This document shows positions 12,336 through 23,246 of a stretch of DNA of 64,000 bases, one piece after another (position 1 is the first letter of the stretch; every line of letters starts with the position of its first letter). The stretch lies in assembly GCA_029339505.1 (NCBI GenBank), contig JAQISU010000171.1, forward strand, positions 2,261,001-2,325,000, given 5' to 3'. The translations under genes were made by a program, and so were the position numbers. Source of the stretch: Unio delphinus. Its lineage: Eukaryota > Mollusca > Bivalvia > Unionida > Unionidae. The notes beneath the pieces were generated by a model. The model did no database searches, was not told where the DNA came from, and saw nothing but the letters and a program-made list of their open reading frames with translations.

Positions 12336-12558
12336 TTATCATCATCATCATCGTCATTACTATTATTATTAGAAGAAGTAGTATTATTATTAGTTTCATC
12401 TTTATTGTTATCATTATTATTTTATTAATTATTATTATTATTATTAATATTATTATCATCATCGTCATTACTATAATTATTATTAGAAGTAGTATTATTA
12501 GTAATATCATCATTATTATTATCATTATTATTATTTTATTAATTATTATTATTTTATT
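12310..12558. repeat. Compound (TTA/ATC) microsatellite
   Basis: Mixed ATT, ATC and AGT triplets, about 250 bp. It starts as the tail of the LINE fragment. The ORFs here on both strands (Ile/Met/Leu-only) are artefacts. Confidence 0.92.
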
Positions 12559-12589
12559 CCCATGCCGTTTTAATATTCAGATTCTCATA

Positions 12590-12785
12590 CTTTCTTTATA
12601 TTATCAAAAATAACATACCTGCAATGTGTGCATTATCAAAGAGCTTACCTGTTATGTTTGTATTATCAAGCATATCTTACTTGCTACCTGCTGTTTATAT
12701 TATCAGAAATAACCTACCTGTTAAATTTGTATTATCAAAAGTAACTTACCTGTTAAGTGTGTATTATCATACGTAACGTACTAGA
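12590..12785. repeat. Degenerate ~36-bp repeat
   Basis: Five to six diverged copies of a unit containing 'tattatcaaaagtaacttac' and 'ctgtta(a/t)gtgtg'. On the minus strand each copy has CAGGTAAGT-like donor consensus, but no minus-strand gene is seen here. Confidence 0.7.
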
Positions 12786-13316
12786 AGGTATGATCAGTAT
12801 AACAAAAGATGTTATACAAATACCTATTTCCCTGGGTCAGATCATTACGACCATAAGGTATTCCAATATTAATTGACAAAACAGGCATGTTCCTTTCATT
12901 AAGGGTGACATCAAAAGGTTTAGTGAAGCTATCTATATATAGTAGACGTATTTCATTGGTAGTCACGTGATCTTGTCCTTGAGTTTGATCTTTGTTCCTA
13001 GAAAGCAAAAGATTTGTTAGTATTCAACAAGGTCGATTTTCTGCGCGTTTGGTGAAGGTAAATTAAGCTGAATTAAAGTTTTCGCAAGGAAAAAATTATA
13101 CAATGATTGCTCATTGTGACTTTGATTCACATCATCTCCTTGTAGGGCAACCAGACTACAAAGTTTGGTGAAAGCAAGTGAAGCAGACAAATTCGTCGCA
13201 TGGAAACAACATTGTTAGCGGAACGACACGTGGATATTGTCATGATACACTTCACTACAATTTGAGTGTATATCCAGTATGGTATCTTTTATTGTCTATT
13301 TTTTTTCCTTCTCCAG

Positions 13317-13983
13317 ATGTTCAAGGAAAGATGAAATAAAATTATCTACAGCCAGCTCGGATCGCCATAGAGGTGACAACAGCCGTGTGTGTTATAACGC
13401 TAATCAAGTGAGCGTACAGTTTTCCGGAGGAAAGGATAACATGGATGATACATACGACACAGTATACGATATGCAAGCTGATTCTCCATTCCGACGCACC
13501 CAAAAACTAATTCGGATGGGGTCCGCAAACTCCTGGAAGCGTCCAAACGTTCAAAGAGCTCAGTCGAGCGCGTCTGAAAATTTGGACTATACCTGGCGAG
13601 GACTGATTGATGGCAAGATAGAGGTTCTCAACACAGCATTGCGTAATCAACCAGAACTTCCCAACTCCTCCAGATTAGCCGAAGACTGCTACACCGTGCA
13701 TTGTCCTCCCAGTGTCAATAATGTCACTGTACATAATCGAGCGGAATTGGATAAAACATCGGACTATGAGTTTCCAACGGATGCCACTTTTAAATCAAAA
13801 CCTGTAGCCGACGTAAGTCCTGTTTCCATGGCAACGATAGAAGAAAACGGCCCTGAAAACGGTTGCCATACACCACCATTTCCAAGTGTAAGCGAGCTGA
13901 ATGCTATGTTTGGAGATGAAAGTGAAAGCATATATGCCACCGTCAAGAAAACATTATCGAAATTAAATGAAAGTACGCTTTGA
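13317..13983 (+). CDS. Last coding exon: cytoplasmic tail of the receptor-like gene
   Basis: The acceptor is a long pyrimidine tract ending 'tccttctccag' at 13316. The first base completes the split Arg codon from the transmembrane exon at 5077-5155, and 221 codons follow to TGA at 13981-13983. It opens with CSRK directly after the membrane helix, then a hydrophilic, disorder-like tail. Tyrosine motifs (tail numbering) are YDTV at 46, YDMQ at 50, YTWR at 91, YTVH at 125, YEFP at 150 and YATV at 206. SIYATV fits the ITIM pattern (S/I/V/L-x-Y-x-x-I/V/L). This suggests a phosphotyrosine-signalling single-pass receptor or adhesion molecule; no family could be named. Codon use looks genuinely coding. 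Confidence 0.85.
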
Positions 13984-15366
13984 CGTTGCCACTAAAATAC
14001 CCATACCTTCAACATTATGTTTTAGACATACTTTTTATGTGCACCGTTACTGCTGTTCGCTGATGTAATTGCCGACAGAAGATCATTAACAATAGCAAAG
14101 GACGTTATAACTTTTGAAAATGCGAAATTTGTATTTATTTGTGGTACTAAATCAGGAATGGTTTTTTTCTCCAAGCTTGATGGAACTCATATAGCAGTAG
14201 TTCATTTAATTAACTTATAATGATTTAGTAGTCGTTTTAATTCTATGGTAACTAGCTGGTTCGCAATCTGATAAAGAAATGTGTCTACTGTTGGCGGCAT
14301 TCATTCTACCCAAGAATATCCAACCACCTCTTATGTATTGGATGTCCTAATATATAAATATGGCTCTAACGCGATACAACGAGCGACTCGATGCATTAAT
14401 GATTCCAAAATTAAGTTAGTCCATGTGTTTAGAGACACACAACACGCTATACGAAAAGATCAACAGTTCATTAAACTCTGGATAGACAAATCCCGATATT
14501 TTCGCAGACGTCACGAATGTGTAAAAACATTTCCTACAAAGCAACGCGCGCGCTTCCTGCAATGCCATTTTGACTCCCTAACAAACCTGTGTCATCATCA
14601 CGTATATTCAAGATAAAAATTAGACTTAATCGTCGATAAGTGTATTTACTTCATTGAAATGATACATAAATTATAATTGAAATTAAGTGTCCCTTAGCCA
14701 GAAAGAAAATAACGGTGGAAGTTCCCTGGCTGATAAAGAAAGGCGACATAGTCATGTAACAATACCTATGGGTATCCCATAGAAATCAAGTTATTTATAA
14801 CAAACAAGCAATATTGTGATGTTCAATTGTTTTTAAAAATCGTATGATGTCTCCAATATTGACAACTTGAAAGAATAATGACGTCATGTGAAAACAACGG
14901 ATTGCGTCAGTGTATCAAAATTCAGATTACACCTGTCAACAATGGCACCCACACTTAATAAGCTCCATTAGGTTTTTTTTTCTCCTTCAAAAGCGATCAC
15001 TTCCATTTAGACATATGGAATTGAGGACTATGCGCAAGATTTACATATTTAAGAAGTTAACGAGCTTAAAAACTAGCAAAACTACGCACCTCCGAAATAG
15101 AAGTTTCGATAACGAAAGTGCTCCAATAAGCATGAGCAATTTTAAGCTTTGCAAACACTCATATTTGCAAATTTCTTTAAGAAATAATTGTGCTTACTTT
15201 TAATTACAATCAAGAAATATATTGGACTAACCTTAGCAAGTCATGAGAATAAACGCAATAATGAGACCAGATATTTGAAACAAGCTCGTTTCTCTTAACA
15301 GACTGACCTCTGTCTCTAAGTTGGTCGGCGTTGAGATAATATCCCAAACTGGATGGCAGAGAGCAG
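13984..15366 (+). other. Probable 3' UTR and downstream flank
   Basis: No further exon of the receptor-like gene is needed after the stop at 13983. An AATAAA at 15248-15253 is a possible polyadenylation signal. A 111-codon ORF at 14281-14616 has no recognisable domain and is not called. Confidence 0.45.
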
Positions 15367-15575
15367 CAGAGGCGTAGCTATGATATTTTGCGCCCGGGGA
15401 CGAACTATAAAATTGGCGCCCCAGCCCCCTTCCCGTTTAATCGCATTTTCTATGACCGATTTATTACGTTTGTTTACTTATTATAATGTAACGTTGTAAG
15501 CCTCATTTTGGCGCCCCTGTACCTTGGCGCCCGGGGACATATGTACCCCCCTGCCCCCACCTAGCTACGCCTCTG
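15367..15575. mobile_element. hAT-type MITE (209 bp)
   Basis: Perfect 14-bp terminal inverted repeats: CAGAGGCGTAGCTA at the left, TAGCTACGCCTCTG at the right. A perfect 8-bp target duplication GAGAGCAG lies at 15359-15366 and 15576-15583. Inner inverted 'gcgcccggggac' segments extend the symmetry. An 8-bp duplication and small size fit a non-autonomous hAT element. Confidence 0.93.
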
Positions 15576-16129
15576 GAGAGCAGAGACGCTGTTGAGTGCC
15601 GATGGTACAGGCTGCCACGACACTATATTCTCTACCACAACTAGTTATCGCGCAGATGCAGACATAGTGATTTATTTACAGATGAATATCCGTTGGAACT
15701 TCAAGGTCATTCATTGGAATCATACATGGAATGTACGTTGAAAGCTGCCAGTCGGAGCTGTTCGGCTATTTACGAAACAAGGATTGACTGAGATGTTACG
15801 AATGATCGAAATATTCTCTTTTTCATTTATTACCCCACAGCAAATCATGGTCGATCCGGACACATAATAACTGAGGTGATCGGAATAGAGTATTCTTTTT
15901 CTGTTGAGAAGTTAACGGTGAACAAAAAGTATGATATTTTTGTACATTGCATCCGAGGAAAACATACATCCGCGGAACAACTTTCTCACAGAAATAACAG
16001 GTAGCCAGCATGTAAGTTGCTACCCTTTGTGCCGTAAGTTTCGGAAGGGTGTGACTAATACACACTAAAATGCATAATTTGTAATATTCAAATTATATTT
16101 ATATTGTGTTTTCGGTGTGGTTAAACAAA

Positions 16130-16206
<77 letters not shown>
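16130..16206. repeat. (TA)n microsatellite
   Basis: About 38 uninterrupted TA dinucleotides followed by a short TG run. Confidence 0.97.
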
Positions 16207-16218
<12 letters not shown>

Positions 16219-16584
16219 TGCACGGACTGTGAGACTAACGATGGTTGTTGTTTTCAAGTGAAAGGAGGTTTCAATCTGAAGATGAATCCACATTTACTGA
16301 TTTTACTTTTTTTTTAAAACAAATATTTTTTTTCTGCATGTTAATAATTGATATATGTTTTATGTTTATCAATATCTAATTAATTGCACACTCTTATTTG
16401 AGTTTTATTGTTATGCGCGTGAATGCATGTTTATGGACCACTTTCCTAAGAAAGTGTTTGGTAATGCATCCTGTATATCTGAGACTATTAGTACGGTTGA
16501 AAGTTTGTATTGCACCAGAGTATGTGTAGTTGATATGTTACAATGCAATTTTAATTAATCTTTCAAGAAAAGCAAATGTGTATT

Positions 16585-16586
<2 letters not shown>

Positions 16587-16681
<95 letters not shown>
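16587..16681. repeat. (TA)n(GA)n microsatellite
   Basis: About 24 TA then about 23 GA dinucleotides, uninterrupted. Confidence 0.97.
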
Positions 16682-16683
<2 letters not shown>

Positions 16684-17633
16684 ATATACATACATAGAAC
16701 AAATTTACTTTTGAACTTCGTAACTATACATATAAGCAATAAAGTATTTAGAAGTCAATTTATTTTGTTTTTGTTCTTTCATTTACTCCTCGTTTTCGCT
16801 GGCCAGACGTCTTTGCTAATCTCTTTGATTTATTTGGCAGCGAAAGCTTCCCGTGTGCCGAAAATACTGTATCACGGGTAAGGGTTTTGCTGTTTTCTTG
16901 TGTGTGGTTTTATCTTGTTTTTTTGTCTTTGTCTTTGATGAAATATCTAAACAATATATCTTTTTGTTCAGGAATGTTTTTTGTTTGTTATAATTTCAAT
17001 AGTCAAGGTTCCAAAGCACTGCAAGATTCATTGCATTTTTTTGTTATTCTGCGCTGTTTTTTGCCCATAGCCGTTTATGACTTTGCTTCTGTTTTAGTCT
17101 CAGAACGTACTGGTCAATGCAGAGTGTGTAGTTTATGGTAAAGTAATTTATAGACTTCTCATTGTTTGTAAGTGCACAAATCCTCTCTGATTAAAAAAAG
17201 AATCGGTGACAATAATAAACCCTTGGTCATCAAGCATATCTTCAATGGAATTTCATGAAGTTGCCAAATGGCGGAAACATTTTTCATTTTACATCTCTTA
17301 GCTTATCAAGCATAATACGATCACAGCCAGCTTTTGTATCGCTTTCGTTATCATGGTAACGTATGTCATGACACATTGCGATTTTCATCGACCTGGTTAT
17401 ACGGTTCTTCTCCTGAAATTGGGTTGTCATTTTCATCCAACTGTTTATCGAGCGGATTCCATGGACCAGTATACCTATGGCGAGGCATTGTCCATCATTT
17501 GCTGACTTTGAATAATTCGCCAATTAACTTGTGAAGGAGTCAAAGTTACATTTTATCGCTTAATAAGAATAAGAATGAGATATTATACAAATTTGTTGAT
17601 TGGGAGCTCAACAGAGAATGAAAAAAAAAACAA

Positions 17634-17795
17634 CTACTGCGGCTAGCGCAGATTTAGCAAATTATCTCCAAAAATCTGGAGATACAACCACAGGTAACTT
17701 ACATGTCAGGTCAGCGAGTTCTAGACATTGAAACAACATATACACCAATCAACGCAGATAACACACAAGCATTAAGTTATTCTAAAGACGATCGA
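17634..17795 (+). pseudogene. Phage-tail-fibre-like repeat relic, part 1
   Basis: The plus strand encodes a segment containing 'LQKSGDTTTGNL', then, after a one-base frame change near 17706, 'TPINADNTQALSYSKDD'. The pattern (K-S/G-G-D-T-x-T-G-N-L ... A-D-x-x-x-x-x-x-Y) is the repeating motif of phage and virus tail-fibre or spike-stalk proteins. It ends in a stop just before the transposon at 17809. The source could be an integrated virus or giant mobile element; this is inference. Confidence 0.5.
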
Positions 17796-18065
17796 TAATA
17801 ATAAGTTACACTGGTCAACAGTGAAATCATTACTGACTTGAAAAGGCCCTAATCTGTGGTATTTTGGTGTGCCGAACACGAATATAACCGTGAAATTTTT
17901 TTATTGGCTCTCGTTTTGAAGATATTCATATACCTCATTTTCTATGTTTCACTGTGTAAATTTCTCCAGTAGGACTGCAATATCCGGAATAATGATGTAA
18001 CATTGCATAATACCATCATGCTCACATCATCCACAGTTGATTGTATCATTTTCTGATGCAATGCA

Positions 18066-18186
18066 ATACTAATGCCATGCGGCTGCTGAAGTAAGTTGAC
18101 GTCAGCTGTGTACTATACATGTGTAGGCCTATTATACTAATGCCAGGCGGCTGCTGAAGCTGACGTAAGCAGTGTACTATATAAAG
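18066..18186 (+). promoter_or_regulatory. Duplicated promoter module with CRE-like and TATA motifs
   Basis: Two tandem copies of a ~60-bp module: 'tactaatgccatgcggctgctgaa' in part at 18067 and again at 18135. The first contains a perfect CRE palindrome TGACGTCA (18097-18104), the second the variant TGACGTAA (18161-18168). Each is followed by 'gtgtactat'; the second continues as TATATAAAG (18178-18186), 114 bp before the ATG at 18300. Confidence 0.6.
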
Positions 18187-18299
18187 CCCAATCAGATAGG
18201 TTTAGCATTTAAAATATTTTAGACGTTGTGCGAGACAGTTCAAGCTACTGTTACATAAAACTTATTATTTTATCCATTTACGTACAATAAAGAACAGTA

Positions 18300-19937
18300 A
18301 TGCCTCGAAAGTGTGTTAATACCGCGGACAATTTTTGCTATATTTGTGGGGAAGTGACATTTGCCAACCAGAAGAAAAGTATCAATTCTCATCTTTACTT
18401 CGGATGCAAGGTTGGTGACCAAGACAAGCCTTGGGCTCCGCATATATGCTGTGCTACATGTACAACACAGCTTTCACAGTGGTTGAATTGCAAAAGGTCA
18501 TCAATGCCGTTTGCAGTCCCAATGGTGTGGAGAGAGCCAAGCAGCCACCTAAATGACTTACTTCTGCTTGGTTCCTCCTCTTTCCGGCGGAATAACGAAG
18601 CGAAAGAAGTCGAGAATAGTCTACCCAAACATTCCGTCTGCATTGAGACCAGTTCCACATGGTGAGGGACTTCCTATTCCAGAACCTCCAGAAGAATATT
18701 CTCTTGATTCATCTGACGAAGACAAAGGTGAGTCGACCTGTTCTTCTCCTGGTCCATCAGCGTGCAGTGATCCAGATTTTCACTGTGGTGCATCATCAAC
18801 CCCACACAGAATAACACAGGAAGAACTAAATGACCTGATTCGTGATTTGGACTTATCAAAGAACAAGGCAGAATTGCTAGAAGAAGATGTCACAGTTACT
18901 GCATATCGAAAGCGCCACCAGAAATTGGAGCCTTTCTTCAGAAAGGAAAGTAATCTGATATTCTGTTCCGATATTGAGGGCCTCATGAATGCTTTAAAAA
19001 TCACTCATGACCCACAAGAATGGAGACTATTTGTGGACTCTTCGAAACTGAGTCTCAAGGCTGTGCTTTTGCACAATGGAAACATTCTTCCATCTATTCC
19101 AGTAGCGTATGCTGTCCACATGAAAGAGACATACGATAACTTAAGGCAGCTACTGAATTCCATTGAGTATAACAAGTACAGCTGGCACCTCTGTGGTGAT
19201 TTGAAGGTAGTTGCCCTTTTAATGGGACTGCAGCAAGGATATACAAAATACATGTGTTTCTTATGCGAGTGGGATAGCCGAGCAAGGGAAATGCACTACA
19301 TGAGGAAGGAATGGACTCACAGGCAGAATGTAGCCATTGGAGAGAAGAATATCCAACACCAGCTCTGGTTGAGGCTCAGAAAATCTTGCTACCACCCCTT
19401 CACATCAAACTAGGTTTGATGAAGAACTTCGTGAAAGCCATTGACCGGACTTTGCCAGCATTCCGATACCTGCATGAAAAATTCCCTCGACTCAGCGAAG
19501 CAAAGATTAAAGAAGGAGTTTTTGTGGGTCCTCAGATTCGAGAGCTTTTCAAAGATGACCGGTTCAACAACTTGCTGGAAGGTGACGCGAAACAAGCATG
19601 GAATGCTTTTCGCCTAGTTTCTACAAACTTCCTCGGAAATGTTAGGGCAGAAAACTATAAGGAACTAGTAGAAGACATGTTGATGAAGTATAAGAAACTT
19701 GGCTGCAATATGTCTCTAAAGATTCACTTCCTTCATTCCCATTTGGATTTCTTTCCTAGAAACTGTGGTGTTGTTAGTGATGAACACGGCGAACGTTTTC
19801 ATCAAGATATCGCAACAATGGAACAAAGATACCAAGGAAAATGGTCCACTACAATGCTGGCTGACTACTGCTGGACACTCCTCAGAGATGCTCCCGAACA
19901 GCTGTACAAGAGACAGGCGAAGAAACCTAAGATGTAG
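18300..19937 (+). pseudogene. Transposon-borne gene, conserved but of unknown function, two frameshifts
   Basis: Starts MPRKCVN at 18300 and ends at TAG 19935-19937, about 545 codons. The N-terminus has a cysteine/histidine cluster (CYICGE ... YFGC ... WAPHICCATC) that could bind zinc. The middle has 'VPHGEGLPIPEPPEEYSLDS' and 'WRLFVDSSKLSLKAVLLHNG'. The C-terminus has 'IHFLHSHLDFFPRNCG', 'SDEHGERFHQDI' and 'QGKWSTTMLADYCW'. I recall near-identical C-terminal phrases in uncharacterised, often multi-copy proteins of insects, cnidarians and other animals; this is family memory, not a search. The frame shifts near 18550 (an extra A in 'ctaaatgac') and returns near 19340, so the copy is inactive unless these are assembly errors. 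Confidence 0.75.
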
Positions 19938-20155
19938 TCAATGACTTGATTTTTTATAGGTAGGCTATTACAGTTGACCTTTTACTATTGGAATGCATTT
20001 CGTTATGTAAACATTAATTTCTTGCAGATTACAAAAACAACTAGAGCCAATTTTGCAATTTGACTGTCATATTCGTGTTCATCACATAAAAATTGATAAG
20101 AATTGACTAATTTTATTTCAGTAACATGACTTTTGTAAACATTTGTTGTCCAGTG

Positions 20156-20502
20156 AATTATCGTTGAACGGTGGAAAAATGACTGGATCGATAAACATTG
20201 GCGCTAACAAAATCACATCCTGCTATAATGATGTCATTACAGCATCAGATCTTACAAGTAAGCAATACGTGGAGGCATCAGATCTTACAAGTAAACAACA
20301 GATGGAGGCTAAAAAAAATGCAACATCAGCAAGTACAATTACTGTTGCGGTTGCCGGTTATCTCACCAAAAACAGGAGGCACACTTGCGACCGATATGGT
20401 TGCTAATAAGATAACATCTATATATGTACCTGTTGCTTTGTCCTATCTTGTAAATCAACAGTACGTGGAGAGTGTTGCCCAATCGCTAGCCATAATTAAA
20501 TA
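20156..20502 (+). pseudogene. Phage-tail-fibre-like repeat relic, part 2
   Basis: Directly outside the right transposon end the plus strand encodes 'LSLNGGKMTGSINIGANKI' and 'ASDLTSKQYVE'. After a frame change near 20370 it encodes 'MVANKITSIYV' and 'NQQYVESVAQSL'. These are two more repeats of the motif in part 1 (L-N-x-G-K-M-T-G-x-I-x-I-G-x-N-K-I-T ... D-L-T-S-K-Q-Y-V). It ends with a stop at about 20502. The relic continues part 1 across the inserted element. Confidence 0.55.
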
Positions 20503-20629
20503 ATAGTGTCAGTCACATCCCACATCTCCCTTATACTTGTTATAGCCGTTTGGGTTTTATAGCATATGTGTCAACCGTTTATCAAGAAAATGATCCAAAT
20601 TATGCGTTTGCATTTAACAGCATAACTGA

Positions 20630-20695
20630 TGGAAGAAGAACCCGGGAACAACCGGGAAAAAACAGACCCACGATACGCTACTGGCAAGATTAAAA
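20630..20695 (+). mobile_element. SINE family B fragment
   Basis: 'gaagaacccgggaacaaccg' and 'cccacgatacgctactggca' match the middle of family B copies at 20907 and 21478. Short, truncated on both sides. Confidence 0.5.
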
Positions 20696-20730
20696 GATGT
20701 TGTAAAGAGTGTTGATACTAACCTGCTAAC

Positions 20731-20815
20731 AACATCACATATGGTTCTAACAACATCACATATGGTTCTAACAACATCACATATGGTTCTAACAACATCA
20801 CATATGGTTCTAAGA
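20731..20815. repeat. 21-bp tandem repeat, four copies
   Basis: Four perfect copies of 'aacatcacatatggttcta' with 2 further bases. Reverse-strand ORF repeats come from this. Confidence 0.92.
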
Positions 20816-20906
20816 CTGTCACCGGTGATAAAGAAGTTTTCGGTAAATAATGCAACTGAACGCAATTGAACAAAGGATTAAGTCACATGATGATGGCGAA
20901 CGAGAC

Positions 20907-21149
20907 ATGTTATGGTTTCACGTCAATTTTCAGCACACGTAAGGCTATACATGGCGGCCAGTATTAATGGTACAGGAAGAACCCTGGAAAACCCTCGGAT
21001 AGAACCACCGACCCACGAGAAGCTACTGGCAAGCTTTCTCACATATCCACATTGGTCTAATCTGAGACTCGAACCCATGCAGACAGAGGTGAGATGGTAC
21101 TGATCCGTAACGAACAGGGTTTAAGAACACTCAGCCACTCGGGGCCCCT
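20907..21149 (+). mobile_element. tRNA-related SINE, family B (copy 1)
   Basis: Contains the family landmarks 'acatggcggccagtattaat', 'gaccaccgacccacgaga'-like, 'gctactggcaagctttctca', and ends in a reversed tRNA-like head 'ccactcggggcccc'. Read on the minus strand, the head is GGGGCCCCGAGTGGC with an A box and 'gggttcgagtctc' as B box. Confidence 0.8.
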
Positions 21150-21211
21150 CGAACAAAATATATTTTATCAGAAGCTTGACGATATAACAATTGTGTAACG
21201 TAGTATTTCAC

Positions 21212-21275
21212 GAAGATTATAAGATTATGAGATTATAAGATTATGAGATTATAAGATTATGAGATTATAAGATTA
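21212..21275. repeat. 16-bp tandem repeat
   Basis: About four copies of 'gattataagattatga'. Confidence 0.9.
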
Positions 21276-21477
21276 TGAGGCGCATCATGATTTTCAAACA
21301 CTTGCGTTGTAAAACTAAAAAAAACTGAAGGTTACTGAAATAATTAAAGTACAATAATATAAAAAAGCTGATTGCTGGATACCTAAACCAACCAGTCAAT
21401 AACATAAATATAGAAGAAGCAGATATTCACGGCCTTTTGAGTTCTTTAACATGATCAATTCTCAGGCTTTGGTTGGT

Positions 21478-21724
21478 TGTTGTAGAGTAACGCCATATTT
21501 AAGCACATTATAGGCTACACATGGCGGCCAGTATTAATGGTGGAGCAAGAACCCGAGAAACCGCTATACCCCGGAATAAACCAACGACCCATGATAAGCT
21601 GCTGACAATCTTTCTCACATAACCACGTTGTCCGAATCCGAGACTCGAACCCACGCAGACAGAAGTGAGATGGCAGTGATCCGTAACGGAGAGCGCTTTA
21701 TACCACTTGGCCACTCCGGGCCTC
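21478..21724 (+). mobile_element. tRNA-related SINE, family B (copy 2)
   Basis: Same layout as copy 1: 'ttggttgttgtagag' (tail in reverse), 'catggcggccagtattaatg', 'gcagacagaagtgagatggc', and the reversed tRNA head 'ccacttggccactccgggcc'. The reversed B box 'gagactcgaaccc' is intact. Confidence 0.83.
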
Positions 21725-22215
21725 CAAATAAATTCTCAGGCAATATCTAGTACTTAAAATTTTAAACTGGGACAGTTATGTTATGTTGTTAGCTATATCG
21801 ATGAAACAGAAGATATTTATCGTTAGAGAGACGACGATATTTCTGAAATACCAACAAAAAAACTGATCCTACATTTTCACCCTCAGACCGTAAAGTTTTA
21901 ACAGCAGAAATAACGGTATCTCATCAGAAGTGTATGATAAGTACAGAGATTTTCTTGCTAATCCTGTTAATAGTAAATATAGTGTTCTGGTTGATAAAAT
22001 TGCTGCTGAAAATACCTATCCTATGTCAACTGAAATAATAACTTTACAGATTAATAATGACAAAAACAAGAAAGAAATTATTGTTTTAAATCACATTCGT
22101 TTGGTTTCTTAGACAACGAGAGCGACGAGCTGATCAAATACTATAATTAGTACTATAAAATATAAACTGTGACATGTATTGCATTTCAGATTTTATTGAT
22201 TGATCACAAATAATA
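21725..22215 (+). other. Possible coding relic, unidentified
   Basis: A 60-codon plus ORF at 21930-22112 (MYDKYRDFLANPVNSKYSVL...) has protein-like composition, and no homologous neighbour is recognised. It could be another piece of the tail-fibre-like element or chance. Confidence 0.3.
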
Positions 22216-22268
22216 CAACAGTAAAACAAATAATACAACAGTAAAACAAATAATACAACAGTAAAACA
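22216..22268. repeat. 20-bp tandem repeat
   Basis: Three copies of 'aaataatacaacagtaaaac'. Confidence 0.9.
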
Positions 22269-23246
22269 TAATCTCACCCCTTAATTCATCATCCTCGATT
22301 CCTTAAAAACGTTAATATTCGGACATCAGAACAGTTTTTGTGCTTGCCGAGTGATGGCAGAGAGGGCATTTGCATCGCACCCAATGGACTAGAGTTTTAA
22401 ACAACGAATTACTGAAAAGGATTATCTATAAAAAGTGAAGAACTGAAATTATTTCTTTTGTAGTCAAGAAGTGAAAATGGATTTTAAACTCAAGAAATTT
22501 AGATGAGTTAATTCTGCTAATGAAGAGCTGAAAATGGATCATCTATTAAGAGTGAATTGAAAATGGATTTTAAACAGTGAAGAACACAAGATGGACTATT
22601 TTTTTTTAGACATTGCATATAATTGATATTGGATTTTTAAACGGTGAAAAGAAATGAAAACGGATTATTTTAAGCAGCGAAGAACTGAAAATCGATTATT
22701 AAAAAAAGAGTAAAGAACTGAAAATCGATTATTAAAAAAAAAAAAGAGTACAGAACTGAAAATCGATTATTAAAAAAAAAAGAGTAAAGAACTGAAAATT
22801 GATTCTTCATAGTGAATAACTGAAATAGAATAATTTATAAAATGAGAAGAACTGAAAATATATTTTTAAAAAGTGAAGAACTAAACTGGATTATTTTAAC
22901 AGTCACGAACAGAGCATGGCTTTTTAACCAGTGAAGAACTGAAGATGTATTAATTTAAACAGTTCATAATTGAAAATGGATATTTAAACAGTGGAGATGA
23001 AATAAAAATGGATTATTTATAAGTAATGAACAGATTCATTTTAACAATGCTTACGTGAAAATGCAATATTGCATACAGCAACAAAAAAAAAATGAAAATT
23101 ATTTTCAACAGTGCAGAAATAAAACGATTTTTTTTAAAACACAGAACTAAAAATAGATCATTTTTATGAGTGAAGAACTAAAATAGATTATTTTTAAACT
23201 GCAGAAAAGAAGCAGGACTTTTAAACAATCATGAACTAAAACAGAT

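Larger units (their letters stand above)
15576..17630. other. No gene detected; two microsatellites
   Basis: Unique-looking A/T-rich DNA with a (TA)n run at 16130-16206 and (TA)n(GA)n at 16587-16681. A 79-codon minus ORF at 17284-17523 has a protein-like composition (contains 'GQCLAIGILVHGIRSINSWM') and may belong to the relic element starting near 17634. I could not identify it. Confidence 0.5.
17809..20155 (+). mobile_element. DNA-transposon-like element, ~2.3 kb
   Basis: Terminal inverted repeats are visible as CACTGGTCAACA at 17809-17820 and TGTTGTCCAGTG at 20144-20155 (one mismatch in 12). They enclose a TATA-bearing promoter and one long, broken gene. The element splits a tail-fibre-like relic whose two halves lie directly outside the ends, which supports these boundaries. 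A target-site duplication is not clear. The CACTG terminus recalls CACTA/EnSpm elements, but the coding region does not let me assign a superfamily. Confidence 0.68.

Noticed and set aside
14281..14616. 111-codon ORF after the receptor-like gene
   Set aside because: No recognisable domain, no splice or expression context; probably 3' UTR or flank.
18395..19285. Minus-strand ORFs of 60-87 codons
   Set aside because: Antisense shadows of the transposon gene at 18300-19937.
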